Source: Bacteroidota bacterium (GTDB taxonomy: Bacteria > Bacteroidota > Bacteroidia > Sphingobacteriales > Sphingobacteriaceae). Taken from it: a DNA stretch of 49,065 bases. Under the pieces are notes generated by a model. That model was not told where the DNA came from. It was given only the letters and a program-made list of their open reading frames with translations, and did no database searches. Below are positions 26,474 through 37,600 of this stretch, piece after piece (within the stretch, counting starts at the first letter, position 1; every line of letters begins with the position of its first letter). The stretch lies in assembly GCA_018267005.1 (NCBI GenBank), contig JAFDZK010000002.1:1-49065 (forward strand), in the 5' to 3' direction. The translations under genes were made by a program, and so were the position numbers.

Positions 26474-26483
26474 AAGCGACTAT

Positions 26484-27656
26484 ATGAGCAAAAGAAAATT
26501 GCGCATGGGCATGGTTGGCGGCGGTAAGGACGCTTTTATTGGCGCTATACACCGTATTGCCGCAAATATGGACGGCCAGATAGAACTGGTATGCGGTGCG
26601 CTTAGCATACACGAGGACCTGGCCAGGGAGAGCGGCAAAATGCTGTTTCTACCGGAGAACAGGACTTACCTGAATTATGAAGAAATGATCCGCGCTGAAA
26701 GTAAAATGCCTGTTGATCAGCGCATGGATTTCGTTACTATAGTTACCCCGAATTTCGCGCATTTTGGCCCGGCGATGATGGCGCTGGAGAACGGTTTCAA
26801 CGTTGTGATCGAGAAGCCGATCACCTTTACCCTCGATGAAGCCAGGCAACTGAAAAAGAAGCTTGACGAAACCGGGCTGATGTTGTTATTAACGCACACC
26901 TACTCGGGTTACCCCATGGTAAAAGAGGCGAAGCAATTCATTAAAGCATGTAAGCTGGGTAAAGTAAGGAAGATATATGTAGAATATCACCAGGGCTGGC
27001 TTAGCAAGCTTTCAGAGCGCGAAGGCAATGCGCAGGCCGCCTGGCGGACGGACCCGAAACGTTCGGGCAAAGCCGGTTGCATGGGCGACATCGGTACGCA
27101 CGCAGCACACCTGGCTGAATATATCTCGGGCCTAAAGATCACGCAAATGTGCGCTTCGCTAAACACAGTGGTCCCCGGGCGTTTGCTGGATGACGACGGA
27201 GCAGTCTTACTCCGCTTTGAAGAGGGCGCCACAGGCGTGCTGACTGCGTCGCAAGTTGCCGCAGGTGAAGAAAATGCTTTGAAAATCCGTGTTTACGGCG
27301 AGAACGGCGGCCTTGAATGGGCACAACAGGAACCGAACACGCTAACCATACGCTGGCTGGATAAACCCGCCGAGACTTTGCGGGCGGGCAACAATTACAA
27401 GGCCTGGGAATCGCCGTATGCTACATCCAATTGCCGTACCCCCGGGGGCCATCCTGAAGGTTACCTGGAAGCATTCGGCAACCTGTACCATAACTTTGCG
27501 CTGGCTTTAAGCGCGAAGATCAACGGCGAGGAGCCACACGCCGAATGGCTGGATTTTCCCGGTATAGAAGATGGTATACGCGGCATGGCGTTTATTGATA
27601 ACGTTGTAGCTTCGGGCCAGTCGGATCAAAAGTGGTTCGATCACGTAGTAGAGTAA
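26484..27656 (+). CDS. Cytosolic Gfo/Idh/MocA oxidoreductase
   Basis: 390 residues without signal peptide. Nucleotide-binding MGMVGGGKDAFIG near residues 8-20, EKP at 110-112, and D202/H206 (GDIGTHAAH) as the catalytic pair. The family interconverts sugar hydroxyl and keto groups with NAD(P). In the cluster it would reduce imported keto sugars (for example 3-keto-glucose) or oxidise an intermediate. The close spacing to the downstream TIM-barrel gene (78 bp) suggests a pair. Confidence 0.93.
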   Translation: MSKRKLRMGMVGGGKDAFIGAIHRIAANMDGQIELVCGALSIHEDLARESGKMLFLPENRTYLNYEEMIRAESKMPVDQRMDFVTIVTPNFAHFGPAMMALENGFNVVIEKPITFTLDEARQLKKKLDETGLMLLLTHTYSGYPMVKEAKQFIKACKLGKVRKIYVEYHQGWLSKLSEREGNAQAAWRTDPKRSGKAGCMGDIGTHAAHLAEYISGLKITQMCASLNTVVPGRLLDDDGAVLLRFEEGATGVLTASQVAAGEENALKIRVYGENGGLEWAQQEPNTLTIRWLDKPAETLRAGNNYKAWESPYATSNCRTPGGHPEGYLEAFGNLYHNFALALSAKINGEEPHAEWLDFPGIEDGIRGMAFIDNVVASGQSDQKWFDHVVE

Positions 27657-27734
27657 TATGCGGATTACAGGCTTACGAAGTTTCAAAAAACTCCCTAAGC
27701 CTGCTATTTGATTAATGAACTAATGAACTAACCC

Positions 27735-28790
27735 ATGAGAACCATTAAAGGACCCGCCATATTCATCGCCCAATTCATCGGCAATAAAGAACCATTCAAT
27801 AACCTGACTTCGATATGCAAATGGGCGAGGGACCTGGGTTATAAAGCTATTCAGCTTCCAACCAACGATCCGCGTTTTATAGATCTCCAGAAAGCGGCGG
27901 AAAGCAAAACTTACGCCGACGAGCTGAAGGGGCAGGTAAATGATTGCGGTGTCGAAATATCAGAGCTTTCTACCCACCTGCAGGGGCAATTGGTAGCGGT
28001 TCATCCGGCCTACGATGAACTTTTTGATGCCTTTGCGCCGCAACAGGTAAAAAATAATCCGGCCGAACGGCAAAAATGGGCCGTGCAGCAATTAAAATAC
28101 GCGGCAAAGGCTTCGCAAAATTTAGGACTAAATGCCTGCGTTACTTTTAGCGGCGCATTCCTGTGGCCCATGGTGTACCCCTGGCCCCAGCGCCCTGCAG
28201 GTATTGTAGATACCGGCTTTACGGAGTTGGCTAAACGCTGGAAACCCATACTTGATGTTTATGACGAGTGCGGTATCGATCTCTGCTACGAAATACACCC
28301 CGGCGAGGACCTGCATGATGGCATCAGCTACGAGATGTTTTTGGACAAAGTGAATCAGCACCAACGCGCCTGCTTATTATACGATCCGTCGCACTTTGTG
28401 CTGCAATGCCTGGATTACCTGGAATATATCGACAACTACCACGAACGGATCAAAATGTTCCATGTAAAGGATGCCGAATTTAATCCAACCGGAAAACAAG
28501 GTGTTTATGGCGGTTACCAGGGATGGGTGCAAAGAGCCGGCCGTTTCCGCTCATTAGGTGACGGACAGGTTGATTTTAAATCGATTTTTAGTAAATTAAC
28601 CGCTTATGATTATCCAGGCTGGGCAGTACTTGAATGGGAATGTGCCCTCAAAAACTCGGAAGACGGCGCGAGAGAAGGCGCCGAATTCATAAAAAATCAT
28701 ATTATAAGAGTTACCGAAAAGGCATTTGACGATTTTGCGGCTTCCGGTTCGGATGAAGCATTTAACCGCAGGACTTTAGGTCTGAAATAA
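27735..28790 (+). CDS. Cytosolic TIM-barrel isomerase/epimerase (TIM-2)
   Basis: 351 residues of the sugar phosphate isomerase/epimerase superfamily, longer than its exported relatives and lacking a signal. The metal site reads E186 (CYEIHPGED), D217 (LLYDPSHF), H243 (MFHVKDAEF) and E300 (VLEWECA). It follows the cytosolic Gfo/Idh/MocA gene, a pairing common in sugar and inositol pathways, so it probably handles the product of that enzyme. Reaction unknown: isomerisation, epimerisation or elimination are all possible in this fold. Confidence 0.9.
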   Translation: MRTIKGPAIFIAQFIGNKEPFNNLTSICKWARDLGYKAIQLPTNDPRFIDLQKAAESKTYADELKGQVNDCGVEISELSTHLQGQLVAVHPAYDELFDAFAPQQVKNNPAERQKWAVQQLKYAAKASQNLGLNACVTFSGAFLWPMVYPWPQRPAGIVDTGFTELAKRWKPILDVYDECGIDLCYEIHPGEDLHDGISYEMFLDKVNQHQRACLLYDPSHFVLQCLDYLEYIDNYHERIKMFHVKDAEFNPTGKQGVYGGYQGWVQRAGRFRSLGDGQVDFKSIFSKLTAYDYPGWAVLEWECALKNSEDGAREGAEFIKNHIIRVTEKAFDDFAASGSDEAFNRRTLGLK

Positions 28791-28828
28791 CGATAATGCA
28801 ACCAATTTAACCTAAAACAATAAGATTC

Positions 28829-30037
28829 ATGTCAGCAACAATCAATCGTACACAGTTGTTCAGGGCAAGCTGCCTGTCACTGCTGGTAACGTCACTCTCG
28901 TTCGGCATCCGTGCGGGTATATTAGACCAATTAGGGAGCCACTTTCAGTTGGACACAGCACAATTAGCTTTGATTACATCAACGGCATTCTGGGGATTTC
29001 CTATCGCGGTGGTGATTGGCGGAATGATCGTGGATGCCATCGGCATGAAGAGGTTGCTTGTAATCGCCTTTTTGCTCCATTTGCTGGGCATCATACTAAC
29101 CATATTCGCGCAGGGATTCTGGACTTTGTATATTTCAACCCTGTTTATCGGGTTAGCAAACGGAACTGTGGAAGCTTCTTGCAACCCCTTAGTGACTACC
29201 CTCTACCCCGAGAGTAAAGCAACAAAGCTGAACCACTTTCATCTGTGGTTCCCGGGCGGCATCTTCATCGGCACCATTATCGTCTTGCTATTCAACAAAA
29301 TGGCTTTGGGCTGGCAGATACAAGTCGGTGTAATGCTTATCCCTACCCTGATCTATGGCTACCTGTTCTCAAAGCTGGATTTCCCGGTAACCGAACGGGT
29401 TTCGTCCGGTGTGTCGACCGCGGGAATGTATAAGGCCGTCGCATCGCCGTTGTTCATCTTTATGTTTATTTGCATGTGCGGTACTGCGGTAACCGAGTTG
29501 TATACCGAACAATGGGTGCCGGTGTTGCTGAAAAATATTGGCAATCCGATACTTATCGTTACTGCAACCTCGGGCATCATGGTAATCGGCCGGGGGCTTG
29601 CCAAGCCGGTGTTAGGCCAATTTGCGCCGCAAACGGTTTTGTTGATGTCCACTATCATCGCGGCTGTTGGCTTATACCTATTGCAATCGTCAACCGGGAA
29701 CGCTTTTGTTGATGCCATCGTATTCGGCATAGGGGTTTGCTTTTTCTGGCCTACCATGCTGGGATTTGTCAATCAGAATCTGCCTAAAACCGGCGCACTG
29801 GGCTTAAACCTGATGGGCGGGGCCGGAATGTTTTCTGTATCCGTTTATACAATTTATATGGGTAAGCATTACGATACGCTTGTAAAGCAAGCCAACGGGG
29901 ATACTTCATTTGCCGGGCACCAGGTTTTATATATTACGTCGTTTATACCAATCGTACTGATCGTCGCTTTTGCCGGCCTGGTGGTATATATGCGCGCCAA
30001 AAATAAAACAAAACCATTACAGCAGGTGGTTGTATAA
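28829..30037 (+). CDS. MFS sugar permease
   Basis: 402 residues with about 12 spans. Features: SFGIRAGILDQLGSHFQLD after the first helix, GMIVDAIGMKRLL loop, FIGLANGTVEASCNPLVTTLYPESKATKLNHFHLWFPGG, and FIPIVLIVAFAGLVVYMRAKN at the end. This is the FucP/GluP-like architecture for sugar-proton symport. It lies directly downstream of TIM-2 (38 bp) and upstream of the cytochrome gene, so uptake of a free or keto sugar is likely. Confidence 0.88.
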   Translation: MSATINRTQLFRASCLSLLVTSLSFGIRAGILDQLGSHFQLDTAQLALITSTAFWGFPIAVVIGGMIVDAIGMKRLLVIAFLLHLLGIILTIFAQGFWTLYISTLFIGLANGTVEASCNPLVTTLYPESKATKLNHFHLWFPGGIFIGTIIVLLFNKMALGWQIQVGVMLIPTLIYGYLFSKLDFPVTERVSSGVSTAGMYKAVASPLFIFMFICMCGTAVTELYTEQWVPVLLKNIGNPILIVTATSGIMVIGRGLAKPVLGQFAPQTVLLMSTIIAAVGLYLLQSSTGNAFVDAIVFGIGVCFFWPTMLGFVNQNLPKTGALGLNLMGGAGMFSVSVYTIYMGKHYDTLVKQANGDTSFAGHQVLYITSFIPIVLIVAFAGLVVYMRAKNKTKPLQQVVV

Positions 30038-30113
30038 TATATCTGATCGGATTGTTAAATTGCGCCAAAAAGCTAACAACATATTCAATCAACTCAACAC
30101 ACTAAACATTACA

Positions 30114-30563
30114 ATGAAAAAAGTATTTATCATCATCGGAATAGGTTTAACGTTAGCCGCCTGCGGCGGGAAAAAATCGGGCAGCGGGTCGGCCGATAGC
30201 ACGGACGCGGCAAATAAAACGGCGGTAGCCACCAACTCCGATGCTGCGCAGGATACCGCGGCAAGCCATAACGGCAGCGAAACCGTGGGCACTGCTGCTT
30301 CATCTCCCGGCGCCCAACTGTTATCTAAGTATGACTGCCTGACTTGTCATAAAGAACAGGAAAAGGTTGTTGGCCCGGCTTATGCCGATGTGGCCGCCAA
30401 GTACAAATCGGCTCCTTCCGGCATAGTGGACACGCTTGCAAACAAGGTGATCAAAGGCGGAAGCGGCAATTGGGGAACCACGCCGATGACTCCTCACCCG
30501 GCTGTATCCATGGACGAGGCGAGAGCGATGGTAAAATATATCTTGTCGATCAAAAAGAAATAA
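30114..30563 (+). CDS. Monohaem cytochrome c lipoprotein
   Basis: I start at ATG 30114 (149 residues) because it opens with a lipoprotein signal (LTLAAC, C17). Residues about 18-65 are a low-complexity Ala/Ser/Thr/Asp linker. The haem site is CLTCH (75-79), with M125 in TTPMTPHP as the probable second iron ligand: a class I cytochrome of c551/c552 size. Probable electron acceptor from the two GMC dehydrogenases, by analogy with the cytochrome partners of gluconate, FAD-glucose and glucoside-3 dehydrogenases. It lies 12 bp before the next permease gene. Confidence 0.93.
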   Translation: MKKVFIIIGIGLTLAACGGKKSGSGSADSTDAANKTAVATNSDAAQDTAASHNGSETVGTAASSPGAQLLSKYDCLTCHKEQEKVVGPAYADVAAKYKSAPSGIVDTLANKVIKGGSGNWGTTPMTPHPAVSMDEARAMVKYILSIKKK

Positions 30564-30575
30564 AGCAAGCAATCA

Positions 30576-31826
30576 ATGACCCCATTCGTCAGGCTTAAGC
30601 TTTCGACCATGATGTTCCTGGAGTTTTTTATCTGGGGCGCATGGTTCGTAACTATGGGGACTTACCTGATGACGAGCCTGCATGCCTCGGGCACGCAGAA
30701 CGCGGATGCTTACCTGACGCAGGCCTTTGGCGCCGTCCTGGCCCCGTTCATCATCGGTCTGATTGCCGATAAATACTTCTCGGCGCAGAAAATACTCGGA
30801 GTGCTGCACCTCATCGGTGCGGCACTTTTATTTTATGAATCCATCGCGCCGGATTTTGCCAGGTTTTATCCCGGCATTCTCGCGTATATGATCGTTTACA
30901 TGCCCACGCTGGCATTGGTTAATTCCGTTTCATTCAAACAAATGACCGACCCCAGCAAGGAGTTTCCGTGGATACGTGTTTTCGGCACCTTAGGCTGGAT
31001 GGTTGCCGGCTTTGTTATCGGATGGCTCAACTGGGAGCAAAACGGTTCACTGGCGCTAACCTTTAAAATGGCCGCCGGCGCATCGTTGTTACTGGGCTTG
31101 ATCAGCTTTACGTTGCCTGATACGCCGCCCGGAAAAAAAGGACAAAAAACCTCGGTCGGCGATATTATGGGCCTGGAATCGGTCGGCTTGCTAAAGAACC
31201 GGTCGTACCTGGTCTTTTTTCTTGCGTCGGTTGCCATCTGTATCCCGCTCGCATTTTATTACAACTTCACCAATCCCTTTTTGAATGAGGTTGGTATGAA
31301 ACGCGCTGCCGCCGTACAGGGGCTGGGACAGTTTTCTGAACTATTCTTCATGGCGGCCATGCCGTTTTTCTTCGTCCGGCTGGGCGTTAAAAAGATGCTT
31401 GCAGCGGGGATGCTTGCCTGGGGCTTAAGATACGTTTGTTTTGCTTTTGGTGATTCAGGGGCGAATTATTGGATGCTGGTTGCCGGTATTGTATTACACG
31501 GTATCTGTTATGATTTCTTTTTTGTAACGGGCCAGATCTATACCGACAGGTTTGCCGGCGAACGCTTTAAAAGCGCGGCACAGGGATTTATTACACTGGC
31601 GACTTACGGTTTGGGCATGATGATAGGGTATTATATTTCAGGACCGATCGTGGACCATTGGAAAACCGGGCCCGAAATGCACGACTGGAAAGCGATATGG
31701 CTTATACCCGGTGCTATAGCGGTAGGCGTAATGTTGCTTTTCCTGCTGTTCTTCACCGATAAAAAAAGAATTGAAACAGAACCAGGGCTGGATATCGAAG
31801 AGCCGTCGCCCCAGGTTGAGATATAA
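30576..31826 (+). CDS. NupG/XapB-type nucleoside:H+ symporter-family permease
   Basis: 416 residues with about 12 spans. The nucleoside:H+ symporter family is suggested by LKLSTMMFLEFFIWGAWFVTMGTYL at the start, FGAVLAPFIIGLIADKYFSAQKILG, FPWIRVFGTLGWMVAGF and ICYDFFFVTGQIYTDRF. E. coli members carry nucleosides or xanthosine, but Bacteroidota homologues within sugar clusters probably carry glycosides or keto sugars. It gives the cluster a second uptake route. Confidence 0.92.
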   Translation: MTPFVRLKLSTMMFLEFFIWGAWFVTMGTYLMTSLHASGTQNADAYLTQAFGAVLAPFIIGLIADKYFSAQKILGVLHLIGAALLFYESIAPDFARFYPGILAYMIVYMPTLALVNSVSFKQMTDPSKEFPWIRVFGTLGWMVAGFVIGWLNWEQNGSLALTFKMAAGASLLLGLISFTLPDTPPGKKGQKTSVGDIMGLESVGLLKNRSYLVFFLASVAICIPLAFYYNFTNPFLNEVGMKRAAAVQGLGQFSELFFMAAMPFFFVRLGVKKMLAAGMLAWGLRYVCFAFGDSGANYWMLVAGIVLHGICYDFFFVTGQIYTDRFAGERFKSAAQGFITLATYGLGMMIGYYISGPIVDHWKTGPEMHDWKAIWLIPGAIAVGVMLLFLLFFTDKKRIETEPGLDIEEPSPQVEI

Positions 31827-31872
31827 AAATTATTTAACAATTCTCCCTCCGGGGAACCAAATGGGCTAAACC

Positions 31873-32757
<885 letters not shown>

Positions 32758-32783
32758 ACGAAACTAACTAAACTATAATCTAA

Positions 32784-33662
32784 ATGACGACCAGGAGAAC
32801 ATTTTTAGCCCAGGCCGGCCTTGCTTCGGCTGCAGTACTGCTTGCGCCCGAATTGCTGAAGGCCGAGGGCAAACACAATGTGGGCATCCAGCTTTATACG
32901 CTGCGTGATCAATTGCCCAACAACGTAAAAACGGTAATACCGAAAGTAGCCAAAGCGGGTTACCAGGAAGTGGAGACTTTTGGTTATGATATGAAAACCG
33001 GTTACTGGGGCCTGCAGGCAAAAGACTTTAGCAAGCTGCTGAAGGACAATGGCCTGAAGACGCCAAGCGGCCACTATGGTATCGACTCGTTTTTCGATAA
33101 AGGCGATACTACCGAGCTTAAAAAGTATATGGAAGTAGCTAACACGCTCGGGCAGACTTTTTTGGTGATTCCTTCTGTAAACGGCGAGTTTATCAAAACT
33201 GTCGATCAGTGCAAAGCCGTCGCCGCCAAAATGAACAAAGCGGCTGAAATTTGTAAAACGTCAGGATTGAAATTAGGTTATCACAATCACAATTTCGAGT
33301 GGAAACCGCTGGGTGGCGGCGCTACCTTTTATGACACGATATTAAAAGAAACCGATCCGGCGCTGGTTCACATGGAAATGGATATTTTCTGGGTAGTTCG
33401 TGCCGGCCAGGATCCGATCAAAATATTGAAGAAGCACGCCGGACGGTATGCACTTGCGCATGTTAAAGACAGGGACAAAAAGAACCCCGACATTTGCACA
33501 GAAGTAGGCAAAGGCAGCATCGACTTTAAAGCTATTGTCCCGGTAGCACGTGCGGCCGGCGTAAAACATTTTATTATGGAGCAGGAGAACTTCACCAATA
33601 TCGACCCGTTTGTGAGCATTACAGAAAGTTGTAATTACATGAAAAACACCTTGCACATATAA
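32784..33662 (+). CDS. Exported TIM-barrel lyase/isomerase (TIM-4)
   Basis: 292 residues with a Tat-type start (TTRRTFLAQAGLASAAVLLAPELLKAEG). Metal-site residues are E172 (NHNFEW), D200 (MEMDIFW), H226 (AHVKDRD) and E266 (IMEQENF). It shares GIQLYTLRD and KTPSGHYG with TIM-1 and neighbours the DUF1080 gene. The BT2156-type pairing of such a barrel with DUF1080 suggests the two split 3-keto-glycosides, perhaps with opposite anomeric preference. That is inference from context and from recollection of the Bacteroides locus. Confidence 0.9.
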   Translation: MTTRRTFLAQAGLASAAVLLAPELLKAEGKHNVGIQLYTLRDQLPNNVKTVIPKVAKAGYQEVETFGYDMKTGYWGLQAKDFSKLLKDNGLKTPSGHYGIDSFFDKGDTTELKKYMEVANTLGQTFLVIPSVNGEFIKTVDQCKAVAAKMNKAAEICKTSGLKLGYHNHNFEWKPLGGGATFYDTILKETDPALVHMEMDIFWVVRAGQDPIKILKKHAGRYALAHVKDRDKKNPDICTEVGKGSIDFKAIVPVARAAGVKHFIMEQENFTNIDPFVSITESCNYMKNTLHI

Positions 33663-33688
33663 ACTTTAACCAATTAATCGAATCAAAT

Positions 33689-34456
33689 ATGAAATACAGG
33701 ATTATCTTAACAACGCTGATGGCAGGTAGTTTACTGATGGCTAAAGCGCAGGACAAAGCAAAACCCGAAGACACCGAAGTATGGGACCCAATCCCAAAAG
33801 TAGTAACACCGGGCGAGCATTGCGGCGACGCGCCGTCAGACGCGATCGTTTTATTTGATGGCAAAAACCTGGACGAATGGGTTCAGAACAGTGATGGATC
33901 GCCTGCTAAATGGGATGTTCACGATGGCATATTGACAGTAAATAAGAATTACGGCAACATCGAGACCAAACGCAAATTCACCAACTATCAACTTCACATC
34001 GAATGGCGCGAACCGTCTGACCTGGAGGGTGAAGGCCAGGGCCGCGGTAACAGCGGTGTGTTCCTGGCATCAATAGGCAAGGGTGATGCTGGTTATGAAC
34101 TGCAGGTGCTGGATTCGTACAAAAACAAAACTTATACGAATGGCATGGCCGGCAGCTTGTATAAGCAGGCAATCCCGTTGGCAAACCCCGCGCGGCCCGA
34201 CGGTCAATGGCAGACTTATGATGTGATCTGGACTGCGCCGACTTTCAATGAAGACGGCTCGCTGAAAACACCTGCCTACGCCACAGTATTTTTTAACGGC
34301 GTTTTAGTCGAAGATCACTTTGAGCTAAAAGGCCCTACGCTGTATATCGGCAAGCCACAATATAAGGCTCACGGCCCGTCGCCGATCAAATTGCAGGCGC
34401 ATGGAGACAAGAGCAAACCATTAAGTTTCCGGAATATTTGGGTACGAGAACTTTAG
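33689..34456 (+). CDS. DUF1080 3-keto-glycoside lyase/hydratase-family protein
   Basis: 255 residues. Signal peptide MKYRIILTTLMAGSLLMAKAQ, then a concanavalin-like beta-sandwich: IVLFDGKNLDEWV near residue 52, GNIETKRKFTNYQLHIEWREP, RGNSGVFL near 112, YELQVLDSY, and the closing strand LSFRNIWVREL. The family, formerly called 3-keto-disaccharide hydrolase, is now linked to 1,2-elimination of 3-keto-alpha-glucosides and hydration of the resulting glucal. The best single pointer that the neighbouring dehydrogenases make 3-keto sugars. It is the last gene before a strong terminator. Confidence 0.93.
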   Translation: MKYRIILTTLMAGSLLMAKAQDKAKPEDTEVWDPIPKVVTPGEHCGDAPSDAIVLFDGKNLDEWVQNSDGSPAKWDVHDGILTVNKNYGNIETKRKFTNYQLHIEWREPSDLEGEGQGRGNSGVFLASIGKGDAGYELQVLDSYKNKTYTNGMAGSLYKQAIPLANPARPDGQWQTYDVIWTAPTFNEDGSLKTPAYATVFFNGVLVEDHFELKGPTLYIGKPQYKAHGPSPIKLQAHGDKSKPLSFRNIWVREL

Positions 34457-34478
34457 TTTTCAACATTTTAATTTCGCT

Positions 34479-34511
34479 AAAACGGCCTTTCTGTACAAAG
34501 AAGGCCGTTTT
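34479..34511 (+). terminator. Strong terminator closing the oxidative cluster
   Basis: AAAACGGCCTT (34479-34489), 11-base loop, exact complement AAGGCCGTTTT (34501-34511), followed by further T. It marks the end of the transcription unit after DUF1080. The 130 bases beyond it hold no recognised gene and must carry the hybrid kinase promoter. Confidence 0.9.
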
Positions 34512-34641
34512 TGTTTTACGAGTAAAAAGATGGGTATTACTTTTCGATTTATGGGCCTATCGGTTCCTAACCTGTTGTCAGCCTTTTCGTATAAACACCT
34601 GATATGTACTATCCTGCGAATTGGCCCTCGCGGGAGACCTA

Positions 34642-37600
34642 ATGTATGGCATTCTGGCGTTTTGTGTAATGTGTGTTGATCTTAAAGTGTCCGGCTTGTT
34701 AAAAGCCCTGGCGTTCGGTGTTTTTTTAACAATTCCTTTTTGGGGGCTTGCCCAGCGCAGCAATCTCAGTTTTGAGCATTTTGGTACGCGCGAAGGGCTC
34801 TCGCAGGTGAATGTGAATTGTATAATACAGGACAGCCGCGGTTTTATGTGGATCGGCAGCCGCAATGGTTTGAACAGGTACGACGGCTATAAATTTATTG
34901 CATACCGGACTGATCCGAAAGATAACAGCAGCTTAAGCAACAATATGATCCAGGATCTTGCCGAGGACAAGTCCGGCAATATCTGGGTGGCAACGCAGAA
35001 CGGTCTCGATATGTACGACCGTGCCAGGGGAATTTTTGTCCGGTACATGCACGACGATCATAACCCCAATTCGATCTCGAATAATATTCTCGCCAGGCTC
35101 GCCTTTGATTCAGATGGCAGTCTTTGGGTGGCTACGCAAAATGGCGGTCTCGATCGTTTGGACTTTAAGAAAAAGGCCTTCATCCATCATATGTATTCGG
35201 ATATGAATGCTAACAGCATTGGCGACAATACCGTGCGCACGGTGTTCCGGGATAGCCAGGGCCATATCTGGATCGGTACGGCTTCTGCCGGCCTAGAAAT
35301 GTTCGACAGGAAAAACCATCGTTTCCTGAAGTACCTTTTCAAAGACCCGGTTAGCCACAGAATATCAGGTAACAATGTGATCTGTGTTATCGAAAACAAT
35401 CAAAACCAGCTATGGCTCGGTACGCAGGAAGATGGCCTCTTTCTTTTCGATAAAAGAGACCACTCATTTAAACGCTTTAAGCATAACGACCAGGATCCTA
35501 ACAGCCTTTCGAGCAATACCATTTACAGCCTCAATAAAGATGAGGAAGGGAAGTTGTGGATAGGGACTGAGAACGGCGGGCTTTCCATTATGGATACAAA
35601 AACCGGTACGTTCAGTGTTTACCAGCATGATGAAGTGCAGTCGAATAGTTTATTGGGTAACTCCATTTACGCTGTCTGCCGCGACAGGGCGGGCAACATG
35701 TGGCTTGGGGCGTTCAGCGGAGGGGTAAACCTGTTTAAGAAAACTACGGAAAGTTTTGCGCTGTACAGGCATAATTCTTCGCCTGCAAGCCTGTCGAATG
35801 ATTTTGTTCTGACCATGTTTGAGGATAATGACAAAAGTATCTGGGTTGGAACAGACGGCGGCGGGCTAAACAAGTTTGATCCGCGCGACGGCACTTTTAA
35901 GCATTACCTGCATCAGGATGGGAAAAAAAGTATCTCGGGTAATTATGTGCTTATCGTGAATAAGGATGCTGACGACAATCTTTGGCTGGGCACCTGGGGT
36001 AACGGGATTACCATCATAGATCCGCGAACAGGCAAATATACTTATTTGAACCACGACCCGGTTAATCCCAATAGCCTCTCAGGCAACAATGTCTACAACC
36101 TTATACATACACGTGACAAGAATACCTGGATAAGCGTTTTTGGAGGCGGCCTTGAACTTTATAACCATACGACAAAAAAGCTAACCGATTACAAACTGAA
36201 TATGGGCGACCCCCATAGTATTGCCAGCAATTACATTTATGCTTTGCTGGAAGACAGGCGCGGAAATTTGTGGATAGGCACATCCGATGCAGGCTTGGAC
36301 CTGATGGATCGTCGGACGAATACATTTACGCATTTTAAACATTCCGAAACCCGGAACAGTATCAGCAATAATGGCGTAACAGATATATTCGAGGATAGTA
36401 AAGGCAATATATGGCTCTGTACACTTTCTGGTCTCGATCTGCTGGATCCTCAAACCAGGCGCTTTACCATTTTTAGCAAAAAAGAGGGCCTTGCAAGCGA
36501 CATTACCTATTCCATCAGAGAGGACGATTACGGCAAATTATGGGTAAGCACCAACGGCGGATTATCCATGTACGATCCTCTTAGTAAAAAGTTCCAAAAT
36601 TATACGACCGAGGATGGCGTGCAAGGTGAAGAATTTAAACCGCATTCGGCGCTCAAAACGCGAGATGGCAAACTTTACTTCGGTGGTATAAATGGTTTTA
36701 ACGCATTCTATCCTGAACAAATATTGAAGCCGGCGGGTTTTTCACCGCTTGTGGTAACCTCGTTCGCGGTGTTTAATAAGCCGCTTGCAATAGCAAAAAA
36801 TGCAAATGATCCATCGCCGTTGAAGCGCGATATTGCGGATACGCGGTCTATAACGCTATCTTACAAACAATCAGACATTTCATTGGAGTATGCTGCGCTT
36901 GATTTTGGTTCGATCGATAAAAAACAATATGCTTACAAGTTAGAAAATTTTGATAGCGAATGGATCGAGCCTGGCAGCCGTAACTCCGCATCGTATACCA
37001 ATCTGCCTCCGGGCCGGTATACATTTAAATTGAAGTACCGGAACAGCGCCGGATTATGGTCGCCGGCAAAAGATGTGCTCCAGATCACCATTGTTCCGCC
37101 ATACTGGGCCACCTGGTGGTTCCGGGTGTTGGCTGCGTTAGCATTCGCCGCGCTTATTTATGGAATATTCCGTTACCGCCTGCGTTCGGCGCGTTTACGG
37201 CAGATGGAGCTGGAACAAATGGTTGAAGAGCGTACAGAGCTGCTGGAGAAAAAAACCATCGAGGAACGGCGCTCACGCGAAGAAGCCGAAAAGGCACGCG
37301 AAGAGGCGGAAAGGGCTAATAAGGCGAAGAGCATTTTCCTGGCCACCATGAGCCACGAGATCAGGACGCCAATGAACGGCGTAATCGGCATGGCGACGCT
37401 CTTATCGAGCACCAAACTTACCCAGGAACAGGAAGAATACACCGAAACCATTAAAAATTGTGGGGACGCATTGCTTACGGTCATCAACGATATACTTGAT
37501 TTTTCCAAGATCGAATCGGGCAATATGGAGCTTGACGAACAGGACTTTGATCTGCGGGATTGCGTTGAAGGCGTATTGGATGTTTTTGCGGAAAGCGCCT

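Noticed and set aside
29970..30113. Upstream extension of the cytochrome c reading frame
   Set aside because: It overlaps the end of the permease gene and would bury the lipoprotein signal that begins at 30114.
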